Below are positions 24,547 through 32,233 of a stretch of DNA of 33,297 nt, one piece after another. The DNA comes from Desulforudis sp. (GTDB taxonomy: Bacteria > Bacillota > Desulfotomaculia > Desulfotomaculales > Desulforudaceae), in NCBI GenBank assembly GCA_019084485.1, contig JAHRFU010000091.1, positions 1 to 33,297 of the forward strand, read 5' to 3'. Under the pieces are notes generated by a model, which was not told the origin of the DNA, made no database searches, and saw only the letters and a program-made list of their open reading frames with translations. Made by a program: the position numbers and the translations under genes. Each line of letters opens with the position of its first letter. Position 1 is the first letter of the stretch.

Positions 24547-24740
24547 TTAGTTGTGACCTGGAGTACGCAACTCCCCAATCAATCTTTCCAGATCCTCTTG
24601 CCCGAATGTGTACCATTCACTACAGAAATGACAGCGTACACTGGCCTCTCCGTCTTTCTGAAGCATGTCCTGAAGCTCCTCCGATCAAATACCCGGACAC
24701 TATTAGCCGCACCAACAGCTTTAATGAGATAGTCCGACAA
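24547..24740 (-). pseudogene. hslO: Hsp33 (hslO) remnant with a large internal deletion
   Basis: From TTG 24740 the frame reads SDYLIKAVGAANSVRVF, the N-terminus of the redox chaperone Hsp33 (about 18 residues). At about 24685 the text jumps, in another frame, to EELQDMLQKDGEASVRCHFC followed by SEWYTFGQEDLERLIGELRTPGHN and TAA at 24547. That is the Hsp33 C-terminus, including the second half of the zinc redox switch, CHFC. About 220 middle codons, including the first Cys pair and the substrate-binding domain, are missing. The remaining 194 bases are out of frame across the junction, so no functional chaperone can be made. GGGGGAG precedes the TTG. It lies 34 bases downstream of recA. Confidence 0.82.
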
Positions 24741-24773
24741 GAAAAATCCACTCCCCCGCCTGTTGCGGAAAGG

Positions 24774-25838
24774 TTACTCCTGTTCAGTAGCTCCTTCACC
24801 TCGTGGCGCTTCGATACCTACATATTTCCCCAGTAGGGGGATCCTAAACCCTTTAGCGACAAGCGCTTCCCGTGTTTGGCGCTCAATCTCATGGGATACC
24901 TCGGGATGCTCTTTCAAGTACTCACGGACGTTATCCCGGCCCTGACCCATTCGCTCGTTATTAAACGAGTACCAGGCGCCGCTCTTCGCTACCACGTTGT
25001 GTTCAGTGGCCACATCCAGCAGGCTACCCAGTCTGGAAATCCCTTCTTCGTAAAGAAGCTCCACCTCAGCCATCTTGAACGGCGGCGCAACTTTGTTCTT
25101 AACCACTTTAACCCGCACCCGGCCTCCGACGATGTCCGCCCCCTGCTTGATCGCTTCTGTTCTTCGGACGTCAAGCCGTACTGAAGCATAGAACTTCAGG
25201 GCCCGTCCACCTGGAGTTGTCTCCGGATTGCCGAACATTACGCCGATTTTCTCCCGAAGTTGGTTGATGAAGATCGCCGATGTCCGGGATTTTCCAATCG
25301 ATCCGGTCAATTTCCGCAAAGCCTGGGACATCAGCCTGGCCTGAAGACCGACATGGCTGTCTCCCATTTCACCCTCTAATTCGGCACGCGGGACTAGTGC
25401 GGCGACGCTGTCGATAACCACTACATCCACAGCCCCGCTACGGACGAGGGCTTCGGCGATCTCAAGCGCCTGTTCACCGGTATCGGGCTGGGAGATCAGC
25501 AGGTTGTCCACATCAACCCCCAGACGGCTGGCGTATTGCGGATCCAAAGCGTGTTCGGCGTCAATAAAGGCTGCGGTACCACCGATCCTTTGGGCCTCAG
25601 CCACAACGTGCAGTGCCACCGTAGTTTTACCCGATGATTCAGGACCGAAGATCTCGACAACCCTTCCACGGGGTATGCCGCCCACCCCTAACGCCAGATC
25701 CAGTCCTAGAATCCCCGTCGAAATGACTTCTACATTCAGTTTGGCGGCAGCTTCACCCAGCTTCATAATGGAACCCTTGCCAAACTGCTTCTCGATACCA
25801 ACGAGTGCGATTTCCAGTGCCTTTTGCCTTTCGTTCAT
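24774..25838 (-). CDS. recA: RecA recombinase
   Basis: 354 residues from ATG 25838. Walker A GPESSGKT is at about 65-72, followed by [10 protein letters not shown], Walker [11 protein letters not shown], the L1 loop with [22 protein letters not shown] and the L2 region [26 protein letters not shown] (in parts). The length is normal and no intein is present. The frame is open to 25877, but the conserved start is MNERQKALE and GGGGG lies eight bases before ATG 25838. RecA forms filaments on single-stranded DNA for recombination and induces the SOS response. No LexA box of the GAAC-N4-GTTC type was found upstream. Confidence 0.98.
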   Translation of the reverse strand: MNERQKALEIALVGIEKQFGKGSIMKLGEAAAKLNVEVISTGILGLDLALGVGGIPRGRVVEIFGPESSGKTTVALHVVAEAQRIGGTAAFIDAEHALDPQYASRLGVDVDNLLISQPDTGEQALEIAEALVRSGAVDVVVIDSVAALVPRAELEGEMGDSHVGLQARLMSQALRKLTGSIGKSRTSAIFINQLREKIGVMFGNPETTPGGRALKFYASVRLDVRRTEAIKQGADIVGGRVRVKVVKNKVAPPFKMAEVELLYEEGISRLGSLLDVATEHNVVAKSGAWYSFNNERMGQGRDNVREYLKEHPEVSHEIERQTREALVAKGFRIPLLGKYVGIEAPRGEGATEQE

Positions 25839-25940
25839 ATCTGCAACCCCCTTTATCCTTCTAAACTCCCTTAACACTAAACAACCCTATGGACAACTCT
25901 CTGTCACAGCATGCAAACTAGTAATGACTATCTTTGTAGT

Positions 25941-25946
25941 ATTATA
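25941..25946 (-). promoter_or_regulatory. Candidate recA -10 element
   Basis: A perfect TATAAT on the minus strand lies about 100 bases before the recA start. No good -35 hexamer is found 16-18 bases upstream (AAAAGG at 17), so an activator or another site may be needed. Confidence 0.45.
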
Positions 25947-26009
25947 CACTGATTAGTTAAATGCCTTTTGCATAGAGCCAGAAAATGCATCAAAAAGGGC
26001 AAACATATA

Positions 26010-26110
26010 CTGCCCCGGGGGCAGCATAGGATAGCTAATCTGAATACCTTGAAAATACCAACACCTGGAAGGTGCAGGGCGCGTTGAGGGTATTGCCGGA
26101 ACAAACGGTA
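26010..26110. other. Structured non-coding stretch between cinA and recA
   Basis: The gap 25947-26385 has no convincing gene. It contains a run of local inverted repeats. CTGCCCC/GGGGCAG-type hairpin is at 26010-26024. AATACC (26054-26059) pairs with GGTATT (26089-26094) and encloses CACCT/AGGTG (26062-26074). TGCCG/CGGTA is at 26094-26110. Further on are GAGACGTCTC near 26184, ATTGGAC/GTCCAAT at 26194-26210, CACGTACGTG near 26288 and a GAGCGTAGCGAGCGAG tract near 26258. The spacing suggests a folded RNA but matches no riboswitch class I recognise, and the strand is unknown. Confidence 0.35.
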
Positions 26111-26122
26111 GGGAGACTTGTA

Positions 26123-26260
26123 ATGACAGTACGCCTTCAAGGCTTTCGAACTTTGAAGCGCTTGTTTTTTGTTACGAATCTAGAGACGTCTCAATTGGAC
26201 TGTGTCCAATCAAAAATGCGCAGTGAGCCGCGGATCAGCGTCGACCGCCTGTTTGAGTGA
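26123..26260 (+). CDS. Doubtful 45-residue ORF
   Basis: ATG 26123 has GGGAG eight bases upstream and encodes MTVRLQGFRTLKRLFFVTNL with a basic remainder ending in DRLFE. I do not recognise it. It follows the structured stretch 26010-26110, which could be its leader, and it is the only ORF in this gap with a plausible ribosome binding site. It may be chance or a gene fragment. Confidence 0.2.
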   Translation: MTVRLQGFRTLKRLFFVTNLETSQLDCVQSKMRSEPRISVDRLFE

Positions 26261-26385
26261 GCGTAGCGAGCGAGCAGATTCCTCTGTCACGTACGTGTTT
26301 GTGGAGGCAATCCCTCAGGAAAGCGCACAGCACCATACAACAATTTTCATAATTCGTGGTGCCGGTCGTTGGACGGAATGGGCGA

Positions 26386-27633
26386 CTATCCTCGATAACC
26401 CTCAAGGTATCGCTTCAGGATGTTCAATGCCGAGTTAACGGCCCCGACGCGGACTCCAATCCGTTCTCCAGGCAAGCGGAAGTGACGACAGATGGTCTCC
26501 CTGGGTGTAGCCAGTGCGATGTGTACCAGTCCGAGGGGTTTCTGCGCTGTTGCCCCGCCGGGTCCGGCAATGCCACTGATCGCCAGCCCCAGATCACCGC
26601 CGATGATGGAGCGTACTCCCTCGGCCATGGCTACAGCCGTCTCGGCACTCACCGCGCCGTACTCAGCGATAGTCTTGGCGGGAACACCGAGAATCGTAGT
26701 CTTCATCTCATTGCTGTACACCACAATGCCACCTAGAAAATAGCGGGAACTACCGGGGATGTTCGTCAGTCGGCCCGCCACCATTCCCGCCGTACAGGAT
26801 TCGGCTGCCGATATGGTCAGGTTCGTATCAATCAGCAGTCGGGCTACCGACTTTTCCAACACCTCGTCGTCAAACCCGAACACATAGTCTCCCACAGCAT
26901 CCAAGACCTTACCTACCAAGTCCTCAACCAGCGCCTCCGCAACAACCGCATCGGCGTGCTTCCCACTGACCCAGATCTGGACCTCTCCGGGTACGGTAAG
27001 GTACCCAAGACCAGGATTCCCTTGCCCTCCCAGGTCCTTTAACAGCTTCTGCACCCCGTACTCAGCGATCCCAGTCAGCTTCAAAACCCGGGTCCGAACC
27101 ACATCTCCACGCCCGGGTATCCCCGAAAGATAAGGCAGCACTGACCCTCGGAACATTGAACGAACTTCGTTGGGCGGACCCGGAAGAAGGATAATGACCT
27201 TCCCGTCCTTCTCGATCAGGGCCCCTGGGGCTGTCCCTTTGTAGTTAGGCAGGATAACCGCCCCGGTCGGAAACATCGCCTGCCGCTCACATACGGTAGG
27301 CATCTCACGCCCCCGTTTATCACGAAAAAAAACTCGAATATCAGCGAGCGAGGCCTCATCTGTAAGCATCGGCAGCCCAAGCAGATGGGCAATCACATCC
27401 TTGGTTATGTCATCGGTTGTGGGGCCCAATCCCCCAGTTGTGATCACCAAGTCCGAACGCTCCAGGGCCTCGCCGATGACCCTGACCATCGCTTCCCATT
27501 GGTCGCCGACGGTTGAGTGCAGCGTAACCTCGATCCCCAACTTCGCAAGCTCTTCGCTCAGAAACTGGGCATGGGTATTTTGGACATAACCCATCAGCAA
27601 TTCGCTACCGGTGAAAACCAACTCGGCACGCAT
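26386..27633 (-). CDS. cinA: CinA: MoCF-like domain plus NMN amidohydrolase
   Basis: 415 residues from ATG 27633, six bases after AAGGTGG; the open frame extends upstream but not with family sequence. The N-terminal MoaB/MoeA-like (COG1058) domain shows ELVFTGSELLMGYVQNTHAQFLSEEL, TTGGLGPTTDDITKDV and LLPGPPNEVRSMF. The C-terminal PncC-type domain shows AAESCTAGMVAGRLTNIPGSS, GIVVYSNEMK and AISGIAGPGG, the nicotinamide-mononucleotide deamidase motifs. CinA proteins salvage pyridine nucleotides (ADP-ribose pyrophosphatase and NMN deamidase). cinA directly upstream of recA is a common Firmicutes order, here separated by 547 bases. It has its own promoter. Confidence 0.95.
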   Translation of the reverse strand: MRAELVFTGSELLMGYVQNTHAQFLSEELAKLGIEVTLHSTVGDQWEAMVRVIGEALERSDLVITTGGLGPTTDDITKDVIAHLLGLPMLTDEASLADIRVFFRDKRGREMPTVCERQAMFPTGAVILPNYKGTAPGALIEKDGKVIILLPGPPNEVRSMFRGSVLPYLSGIPGRGDVVRTRVLKLTGIAEYGVQKLLKDLGGQGNPGLGYLTVPGEVQIWVSGKHADAVVAEALVEDLVGKVLDAVGDYVFGFDDEVLEKSVARLLIDTNLTISAAESCTAGMVAGRLTNIPGSSRYFLGGIVVYSNEMKTTILGVPAKTIAEYGAVSAETAVAMAEGVRSIIGGDLGLAISGIAGPGGATAQKPLGLVHIALATPRETICRHFRLPGERIGVRVGAVNSALNILKRYLEGYRG

Positions 27634-27713
27634 GACAAACCACCTTAATCTTGTGCTGCATTTCACTTTTGGGACTGCGAAAACATACACCACAAGGAAG
27701 AGCGTTCACGACT

Positions 27714-27742
27714 ATTATAATCATTAATCTTGAGCAAGACAA
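27714..27742 (-). promoter_or_regulatory. Sigma-A type promoter of cinA
   Basis: TTGTCT at 27742-27737 and a perfect TATAAT at 27719-27714 with a 17-base spacer, about 80 bases before the cinA start and downstream of the FtsH-like gene's terminator. Confidence 0.7.
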
Positions 27743-27787
27743 TGCAGAATACGCCCTGAAGATTGTGAACTGTTGCACATTCCCCCG

Positions 27788-27816
27788 CAAAAAAGAAGCA
27801 CACGCTTTAAGCGTGT
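27788..27816 (-). terminator. Terminator of the FtsH-like operon
   Basis: ACACGCTT and AAGCGTGT (8 bp, one-base centre, so the real loop is larger) are followed on the minus strand by GCTTCTTTTTTG. It begins 17 bases after the FtsH-like stop. Confidence 0.85.
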
Positions 27817-27832
27817 ACTCCGGTGGATCTAT

Positions 27833-29314
27833 CTATGCGGCAGGAGCAGACTTCGAGAGGAAATTCCGGAACTCCTCACCGGTCAGCTTCTCCTTCGCCA
27901 GCAACTCCTCCACAATCTCCAAGAAGACCCCTGTGTTAATTTCCAAAAAGCCTCTGACCCGGGTCTCCTGCTTTTGCAGGATTTCTTGCATTGCTGCGTG
28001 TTTTTCCTTTTGAGGCAGACTGCCCACGGAGACAATCCCCAGCCGTGACATTCCGCCCTTGATCAACAGTTCGGCAATATTGAGCGCCTGCTCAAAGTCA
28101 CTGGAGGCGCCGGTACTCCGCGATCCCAGAAATACCTCTTCGGCAATGGCACCCGCCAACAAAACCGAAATCTGATTCTCCAGGTACTCCTGGGTATGCA
28201 GGTAGCGGTCGTCTTCCGACGTCTGACGCATGTAGCCAAGGGCGGAGCCGCGGGGCGTAATTGTAAGCGTCGATACCGAACCGGCCCGTACCTGTTCACT
28301 GATGGCGGCATGTCCCGTCTCATGGAACGCCACCCGCCGCATCTCCTCAGTGGAAGGCCGTCGGTCCAGCTTACCGCCCATGATCACCTTGTCCACCGAT
28401 TCAATAAAATGTAGTTGGTGGATTTCCTTCGCTCCTTCACGCATCGCCAGGATTGCCGCCTCGTTAGCGAGGCTCTCCAGGTGCGCACCGGAGAAACCGA
28501 ATGTATCCTTGGCCAGTGACTCCAGGTTAACATCCTTTGCCAAGGGCTTATTGCGGGTATGCAAGGTCAGGATTTCCAGCCTTCCCACCTTGTCCGGCAA
28601 ATCAACCCGGACCTGCCGGTCGAAACGCCCCGGCCGCAGGATTGCCGGGTCCAGCATGTCCGCCCTGTTCGTGGCGGCCACCAGGAGCACCTGCACCTCG
28701 TCGTCAATCTTAATGCCGTCCATTTCCACCAGCAGCTGGTTCAACGTCTGGTCATACTCCATATGGCTGGAATTCTGACCGCGCTTAGCACCCAGCACTT
28801 CGATTTCGTCAATGAAGATCAGCGCATTCTTCTTCTTTTGTTTAGTCGCCGTATCACGAGCACTTTGAAACAACTTTCGCACTCGCTGGGCACCGACCCC
28901 AGCATACATTTCTATAAATTCACTTCCAGATGCTGCCAAAAACACCGCATCCGTGTAGCTTGCCGCAGCACGGGCCAAGAGCGTCTTGCCGGTACCGGGA
29001 GGCCCGGTCAGCAGGATCCCTCTAAGGGGTCGAATCCCGAGGCGCCGGATATCTCCCTGGTGCTTAAGGAAATCGAGGGCTTCCCGCAGTTCCCGAATCG
29101 CAGAAGCCTGGCCGCCTACATCAGAGAAGGAAGTCTGCGCCCCGCCGTTCACGGCTACCTTGTCGAAGGTTTTGACCATCCCTCGCGTGCGCAGCATGTA
29201 GAACAAAACACCGCACATCACGGCAATCAACAACAGAGGGCCGATATTGTATCCACCAACCAGCAGAAAAATCAGCAGTGCTGCTCCCGCACCAATGCTA
29301 AGCTCTTTATGCAT
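27833..29314 (-). CDS. Short FtsH-like membrane AAA+ zinc metalloprotease
   Basis: 493 residues from ATG 29314, about seven bases after GGGAGGT. Two closely spaced hydrophobic segments (about 8-20 and 24-42) replace the usual pair with a periplasmic domain of about 70 residues between them. The AAA+ domain has Walker A GPPGTGKT (104-111), the aromatic pore loop EMYAGVG (135-141), Walker B LIFIDE (165-170) and the second region of homology with ATNRADMLDPAILRPGRFDR. The M41 protease domain has HETGH (331-335) and a downstream metal-ligand aspartate in STGASSDFEQA. All catalytic residues are present, so it should be active. Its start overlaps the preceding 185-residue gene by eight bases. It is probably a paralogue of full-length FtsH, which is not in this window. 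Confidence 0.88.
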   Translation of the reverse strand: MHKELSIGAGAALLIFLLVGGYNIGPLLLIAVMCGVLFYMLRTRGMVKTFDKVAVNGGAQTSFSDVGGQASAIRELREALDFLKHQGDIRRLGIRPLRGILLTGPPGTGKTLLARAAASYTDAVFLAASGSEFIEMYAGVGAQRVRKLFQSARDTATKQKKKNALIFIDEIEVLGAKRGQNSSHMEYDQTLNQLLVEMDGIKIDDEVQVLLVAATNRADMLDPAILRPGRFDRQVRVDLPDKVGRLEILTLHTRNKPLAKDVNLESLAKDTFGFSGAHLESLANEAAILAMREGAKEIHQLHFIESVDKVIMGGKLDRRPSTEEMRRVAFHETGHAAISEQVRAGSVSTLTITPRGSALGYMRQTSEDDRYLHTQEYLENQISVLLAGAIAEEVFLGSRSTGASSDFEQALNIAELLIKGGMSRLGIVSVGSLPQKEKHAAMQEILQKQETRVRGFLEINTGVFLEIVEELLAKEKLTGEEFRNFLSKSAPAA

Positions 29315-29864
29315 ACAGGCCACCTCCCGTCACAGGCCCCGCGTTGTTGTCTCCGGTACTGCGGGGAACAACAACATTGAGATAGTGATCGACGGTTTCC
29401 ATCTGTATGTACACGTTACGGTTGTCAACAAAGATCTTCGCCTCGGCACCCGCTTCTCGGGCGTTGTCCTGAACAACTCTGGCCATTTCCGGGAAACTCC
29501 CCTGAATGATGGCCTGGTACACGGCGAACTGGCTGTCATAGTAGGCTCCGTTCAGCGTGGCGTTGCGTTCGTCTGCAACCACCAGTTCGTACGGACGTCC
29601 CGAATTTGCCACCCATACCGCCTGATCAAGTCGCTGGTAGCTTTCCATCAGGTTATCCGTTCGGGTGAATGTCACGGTGATTCGAACCACCGGTGACTTC
29701 TCATCAATTTCATAGGACTTCACGTATTCCTGCTGTTCGAGAGCCTGGCGGAGCGGCTGGTGATATCCGTACTTCTGATAGACCACCTGTCCACCGAACA
29801 ACAGACCCAATACTACTATAAACGCTAGAATCGCGATTTTGACCCGAATTCCCTGCCATTCCAT
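29307..29864 (-). CDS. Membrane-anchored extracytoplasmic protein coupled to the FtsH-like gene
   Basis: 185 residues, not recognised. One N-terminal hydrophobic segment (about 8-27, VKIAILAFIVVLGLLFGGQV) is followed by about 155 residues without further membrane helices. The predicted topology puts that part outside. It is mixed alpha/beta with VRITVTFTRTDNLMESYQRL, a helix QFAVYQAIIQGSFPEMARVVQDNARE and a strand VYIQMETVDHYLNVVVP, ending in a Gly/Asn-rich tail. Its stop overlaps the FtsH-like start by eight bases, so the two are translated together and may act as partners. ATG 29864 has GGGGAGC upstream. Confidence 0.75.
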   Translation of the reverse strand: MEWQGIRVKIAILAFIVVLGLLFGGQVVYQKYGYHQPLRQALEQQEYVKSYEIDEKSPVVRITVTFTRTDNLMESYQRLDQAVWVANSGRPYELVVADERNATLNGAYYDSQFAVYQAIIQGSFPEMARVVQDNAREAGAEAKIFVDNRNVYIQMETVDHYLNVVVPRSTGDNNAGPVTGGGLYA

Positions 29865-29903
29865 AATATCGCTCCCCTAGTTAATCTCCTGTGACAGCTA
29901 TTG

Positions 29904-29912
29904 ATTATAACA
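29904..29912 (-). promoter_or_regulatory. Extended -10 promoter of the FtsH-like operon
   Basis: TGTTATAAT on the minus strand (TGn plus a perfect -10), about 40 bases before ATG 29864. No good -35 is seen, as is common for extended -10 promoters. Confidence 0.6.
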
Positions 29913-29961
29913 TATACGTTAGTTAATTGCCGCAGGAAAACCCTGTTAGAGCGGTTCATGC

Positions 29962-29985
29962 AAAACGTGACCACCGAGGGTCACG
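29962..29985 (-). terminator. Candidate terminator of rodZ-rimO
   Basis: CGTGACC and GGTCACG form a 7-bp stem around CTCGGT, followed on the minus strand by TTTTGC. It lies about 60 bases after the rimO stop. Confidence 0.6.
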
Positions 29986-30047
29986 GAGAGCGGCGTAGAG
30001 CAAAGTGCGAAGACTTGTAAATCAGCCCTTATGCGGGTTCAAATTAC

Positions 30048-31367
30048 CTAGGCCTTCCCTTTCAGGCCATAAGCCCCTTTTGTTCCGGTAATTCGCACCT
30101 CAACCAATTCACCTGGTTTTAAGGGTTTCCGCGTCAAAAAGTATACCATCCCGTCAATCTCCGGAGCATCGGCCTCCGTACGTCCAAAATGACCGACCCG
30201 GGACTCTCCCTCCGCCATAACCATAACCTGCTTCCCGACCAGGGAGCGATTGCGATCCAGCGATATGTCCTGCTGAACCGCGGCTACGCGGGCTAAGCGT
30301 TGCCGCTTAGTCCTTTCAGGGACCTGCCCAGACATCTGGGCTGCCCTCGTACCATCCTGCGGTGAGAATACAAAGAACCCGGCGCGCTCCAGACGCGACT
30401 CCCGCAAAAACTCGATTAGCCTATCCACATCGTCCTCGGTTTCTCCCGGGAAACCAAGCATGAAGGTAGACCGAATCGCCAGGCCGTCTACATGCTCCCT
30501 CAAATACGAGACCAGACGGCGCAGGTCATCCTCTGAAGTCGGACGCCCCATCCGCCTAAGCACCGGATCCGAAGCGTGCTGCATGGGAATGTCCAGGTAC
30601 CGGCAAATCCGACGGTGTGTTCTGATGGTCTCAACCAGTTTATTGGAGATCCCGTTTGGATAGCAGTACAGTACGCGGATCCAGGCCAGCCGATCAATCT
30701 CGGCCAGCCGGCTGAGCAGTCCGCCCAGGGTTGTCCCATTCTGCAGATCGGTTCCGTAACGAGTACTGTCCTGGGCCACAAGACAGATCTCCCGTACGCC
30801 GGAATCAGCAAGTCCTACCGCTTCCTCAACGATGGAATCTGGCCTGCGGCTTCGGTATGGACCCCGCAACGAAGGTATCACGCAGTATCCGCAGCGGTTG
30901 TTGCATCCCTCAGCGATCTTAAGATAGGCAGTGTGTATCGGTGTGGTGCGTACCCGGGGAAGCGCGGCATCACTAAGGAAACCCAGACCCTCTGTGTCGA
31001 AAACAGCCTCTCCCGCCACTGAGCGTCTAACGATATCTACAATATCGGCCACCTTGCCGGTTCCGATCAAAGCATCGATCTCCGGAATCTCAGCCCGCAA
31101 TTCTTCGGGATAGCGTTGCGCCAGACAACCGCTGACAATCAGTCGTTTACAGCGGTGTTCCTTCAAAGCGGCCAATTCCAGAATGGTATTAACGGATTCC
31201 TCCTTAGCGGCATCAATAAACCCACAGGTATTCACCAAAACAACTTCGGCCTCCCGTTCATCACCGGTTATTTGAAAACCGGCATCTATCAGAAGGCCTA
31301 ACATTATTTCGGTATCTACCCTGTTCTTGTCACAGCCAAGGGTCACCGCGCAGATCTTAAATGACAC
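30048..31367 (-). CDS. rimO: Ribosomal protein S12 methylthiotransferase RimO
   Basis: 439 residues. The N-terminal methylthiotransferase domain holds three cluster cysteines at about 12, 48 and 81 (LGCDKNRVD, NTCGF, SGCLAQ). The radical SAM domain has C155-x3-C159-x2-C162 (GCNNRCGYC) and a C-terminal TRAM domain (LVGKQVMVMAEG to the end). LGCDKNRVD and EGCNNRCGYCVIPSLRGPYRSR fit RimO better than MiaB. The enzyme adds a methylthio group to the conserved aspartate of ribosomal protein S12 using two 4Fe-4S clusters. The GTG start shares one base with the rodZ stop (TAGTG), so translation is coupled. Confidence 0.95.
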   Translation of the reverse strand: MSFKICAVTLGCDKNRVDTEIMLGLLIDAGFQITGDEREAEVVLVNTCGFIDAAKEESVNTILELAALKEHRCKRLIVSGCLAQRYPEELRAEIPEIDALIGTGKVADIVDIVRRSVAGEAVFDTEGLGFLSDAALPRVRTTPIHTAYLKIAEGCNNRCGYCVIPSLRGPYRSRRPDSIVEEAVGLADSGVREICLVAQDSTRYGTDLQNGTTLGGLLSRLAEIDRLAWIRVLYCYPNGISNKLVETIRTHRRICRYLDIPMQHASDPVLRRMGRPTSEDDLRRLVSYLREHVDGLAIRSTFMLGFPGETEDDVDRLIEFLRESRLERAGFFVFSPQDGTRAAQMSGQVPERTKRQRLARVAAVQQDISLDRNRSLVGKQVMVMAEGESRVGHFGRTEADAPEIDGMVYFLTRKPLKPGELVEVRITGTKGAYGLKGKA

Positions 31368-32098
31368 TATCCTCGCACCACAAACTCACGTTCGACAATC
31401 TCTCCCCGCCGTCCAAGAGCGCCGAGATTCTCCCCGTTCAGGTGAACTTCGACGTCTCCCGCATTGCCCAGTCGGAAGGTTACCGATTCCTTCCCGGTGA
31501 AGTCGAGCGAACGCCCGGCCGGGACGGTACCTTCGAAGCTCACGTTCCCATCAACCAGCACCCTCACCCAGCTGGGGCGCTCCTTAACCACCAATAGAAT
31601 CTGCACGTCCTGCCGCCCTTCCGAAGGTGTGAGCGGTTCATTTACAGGGGCCTGGGTATCAGAATCCTGATTTCCGACGGGGGTCTCCCCAACAACCGGG
31701 GGATCCTGGACACGATCCATATGGGGTACACCGGAACCATAGAGGGCATTGAACGCAAAAAGCGCCATCACAACACTTACAGCAACCAGAACCCCAAAAT
31801 AGCGGGGCCGCGTCCGGTTGACAGGGGTAATCACGGGCGCACGCTCAGGTTCGGCAGCAACCCCGTTCATTGGATAGCGCTGATCAAATTCCTGTACCAA
31901 TGCCTCACTTTTCAGACCAAGATATTTGGCATAGGTACGTAGAAAGGCCTTAGCATAAACCCTTCCAGGAAGCACCGCATAGTCTTCCTGCTCCAGGGCA
32001 TCAATGTATCTCTTGCGAATCTTGGTTTCCTCTTCGGCGGCTTTAAGGGTGAGTCCCAACGCTTCCCTGGTTTCTTTAAGTAGCTGTCCGCTGGACAC
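31367..32098 (-). CDS. rodZ: RodZ-like cytoskeletal/shape protein
   Basis: About 243 residues. An N-terminal Cro/C1-type helix-turn-helix (LLKETREALGLTLKAAEEET and IRKRYIDALEQEDYAVLPG) matches RodZ proteins, which use it to bind MreB. It is followed by YAKAFLRTYAKYLGL, one membrane helix at about 105-123 (YFGVLVAVSVVMALFAFNAL), a linker rich in Pro, Asp and Glu, and a C-terminal DUF4115 beta domain. That domain shows SWVRVLVDGNVSFEGTVPAG, FRLGNAGDVEVHLNG. The frame opens at GTG 32110, but that codon is inside the AAGGAGG site; GTG 32098, eleven bases after it, is preferred. It precedes rimO with coupled translation and follows ftsK. Confidence 0.88.
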   Translation of the reverse strand: MSSGQLLKETREALGLTLKAAEEETKIRKRYIDALEQEDYAVLPGRVYAKAFLRTYAKYLGLKSEALVQEFDQRYPMNGVAAEPERAPVITPVNRTRPRYFGVLVAVSVVMALFAFNALYGSGVPHMDRVQDPPVVGETPVGNQDSDTQAPVNEPLTPSEGRQDVQILLVVKERPSWVRVLVDGNVSFEGTVPAGRSLDFTGKESVTFRLGNAGDVEVHLNGENLGALGRRGEIVEREFVVRG

Positions 32099-32199
32099 CC
32101 TGTAGCCCACCTCCTTTTATTCCGGCGAGCGCTGGCCGTTTTCGGTGAAACGCAGTCTCTGGAAAGTTATGCAAACTTTCTGATATTATTGTATTATTA

Positions 32200-32228
32200 T
32201 TTATAACACACTGTTCGAACAGAATCAA
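32200..32228 (-). promoter_or_regulatory. Promoter of rodZ-rimO with a palindrome in the spacer
   Basis: TTGATT (32228-32223) and TATAAA (32205-32200) with exactly 17 bases between. Transcription would begin near 32193, about 95 bases before rodZ. The leader holds an inverted repeat GAAAGTT/AACTTTC at 32162-32180. Confidence 0.65.
32211..32222. promoter_or_regulatory. Perfect 12-bp palindrome, candidate operator
   Basis: CTGTTCGAACAG is fully palindromic and occupies the spacer between the -35 and -10 of the rodZ promoter, adjoining the -35. A repressor bound here would block polymerase. It is not the Gram-positive LexA pattern, whose half-sites run GAAC then GTTC. The cognate regulator is unknown. 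Confidence 0.45.
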
Positions 32229-32233
32229 TCAAG

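Noticed and set aside
25839-26010. LexA/SOS box upstream of recA
   Set aside because: No GAAC-N4-GTTC type site was found; only a -10 element is clear.
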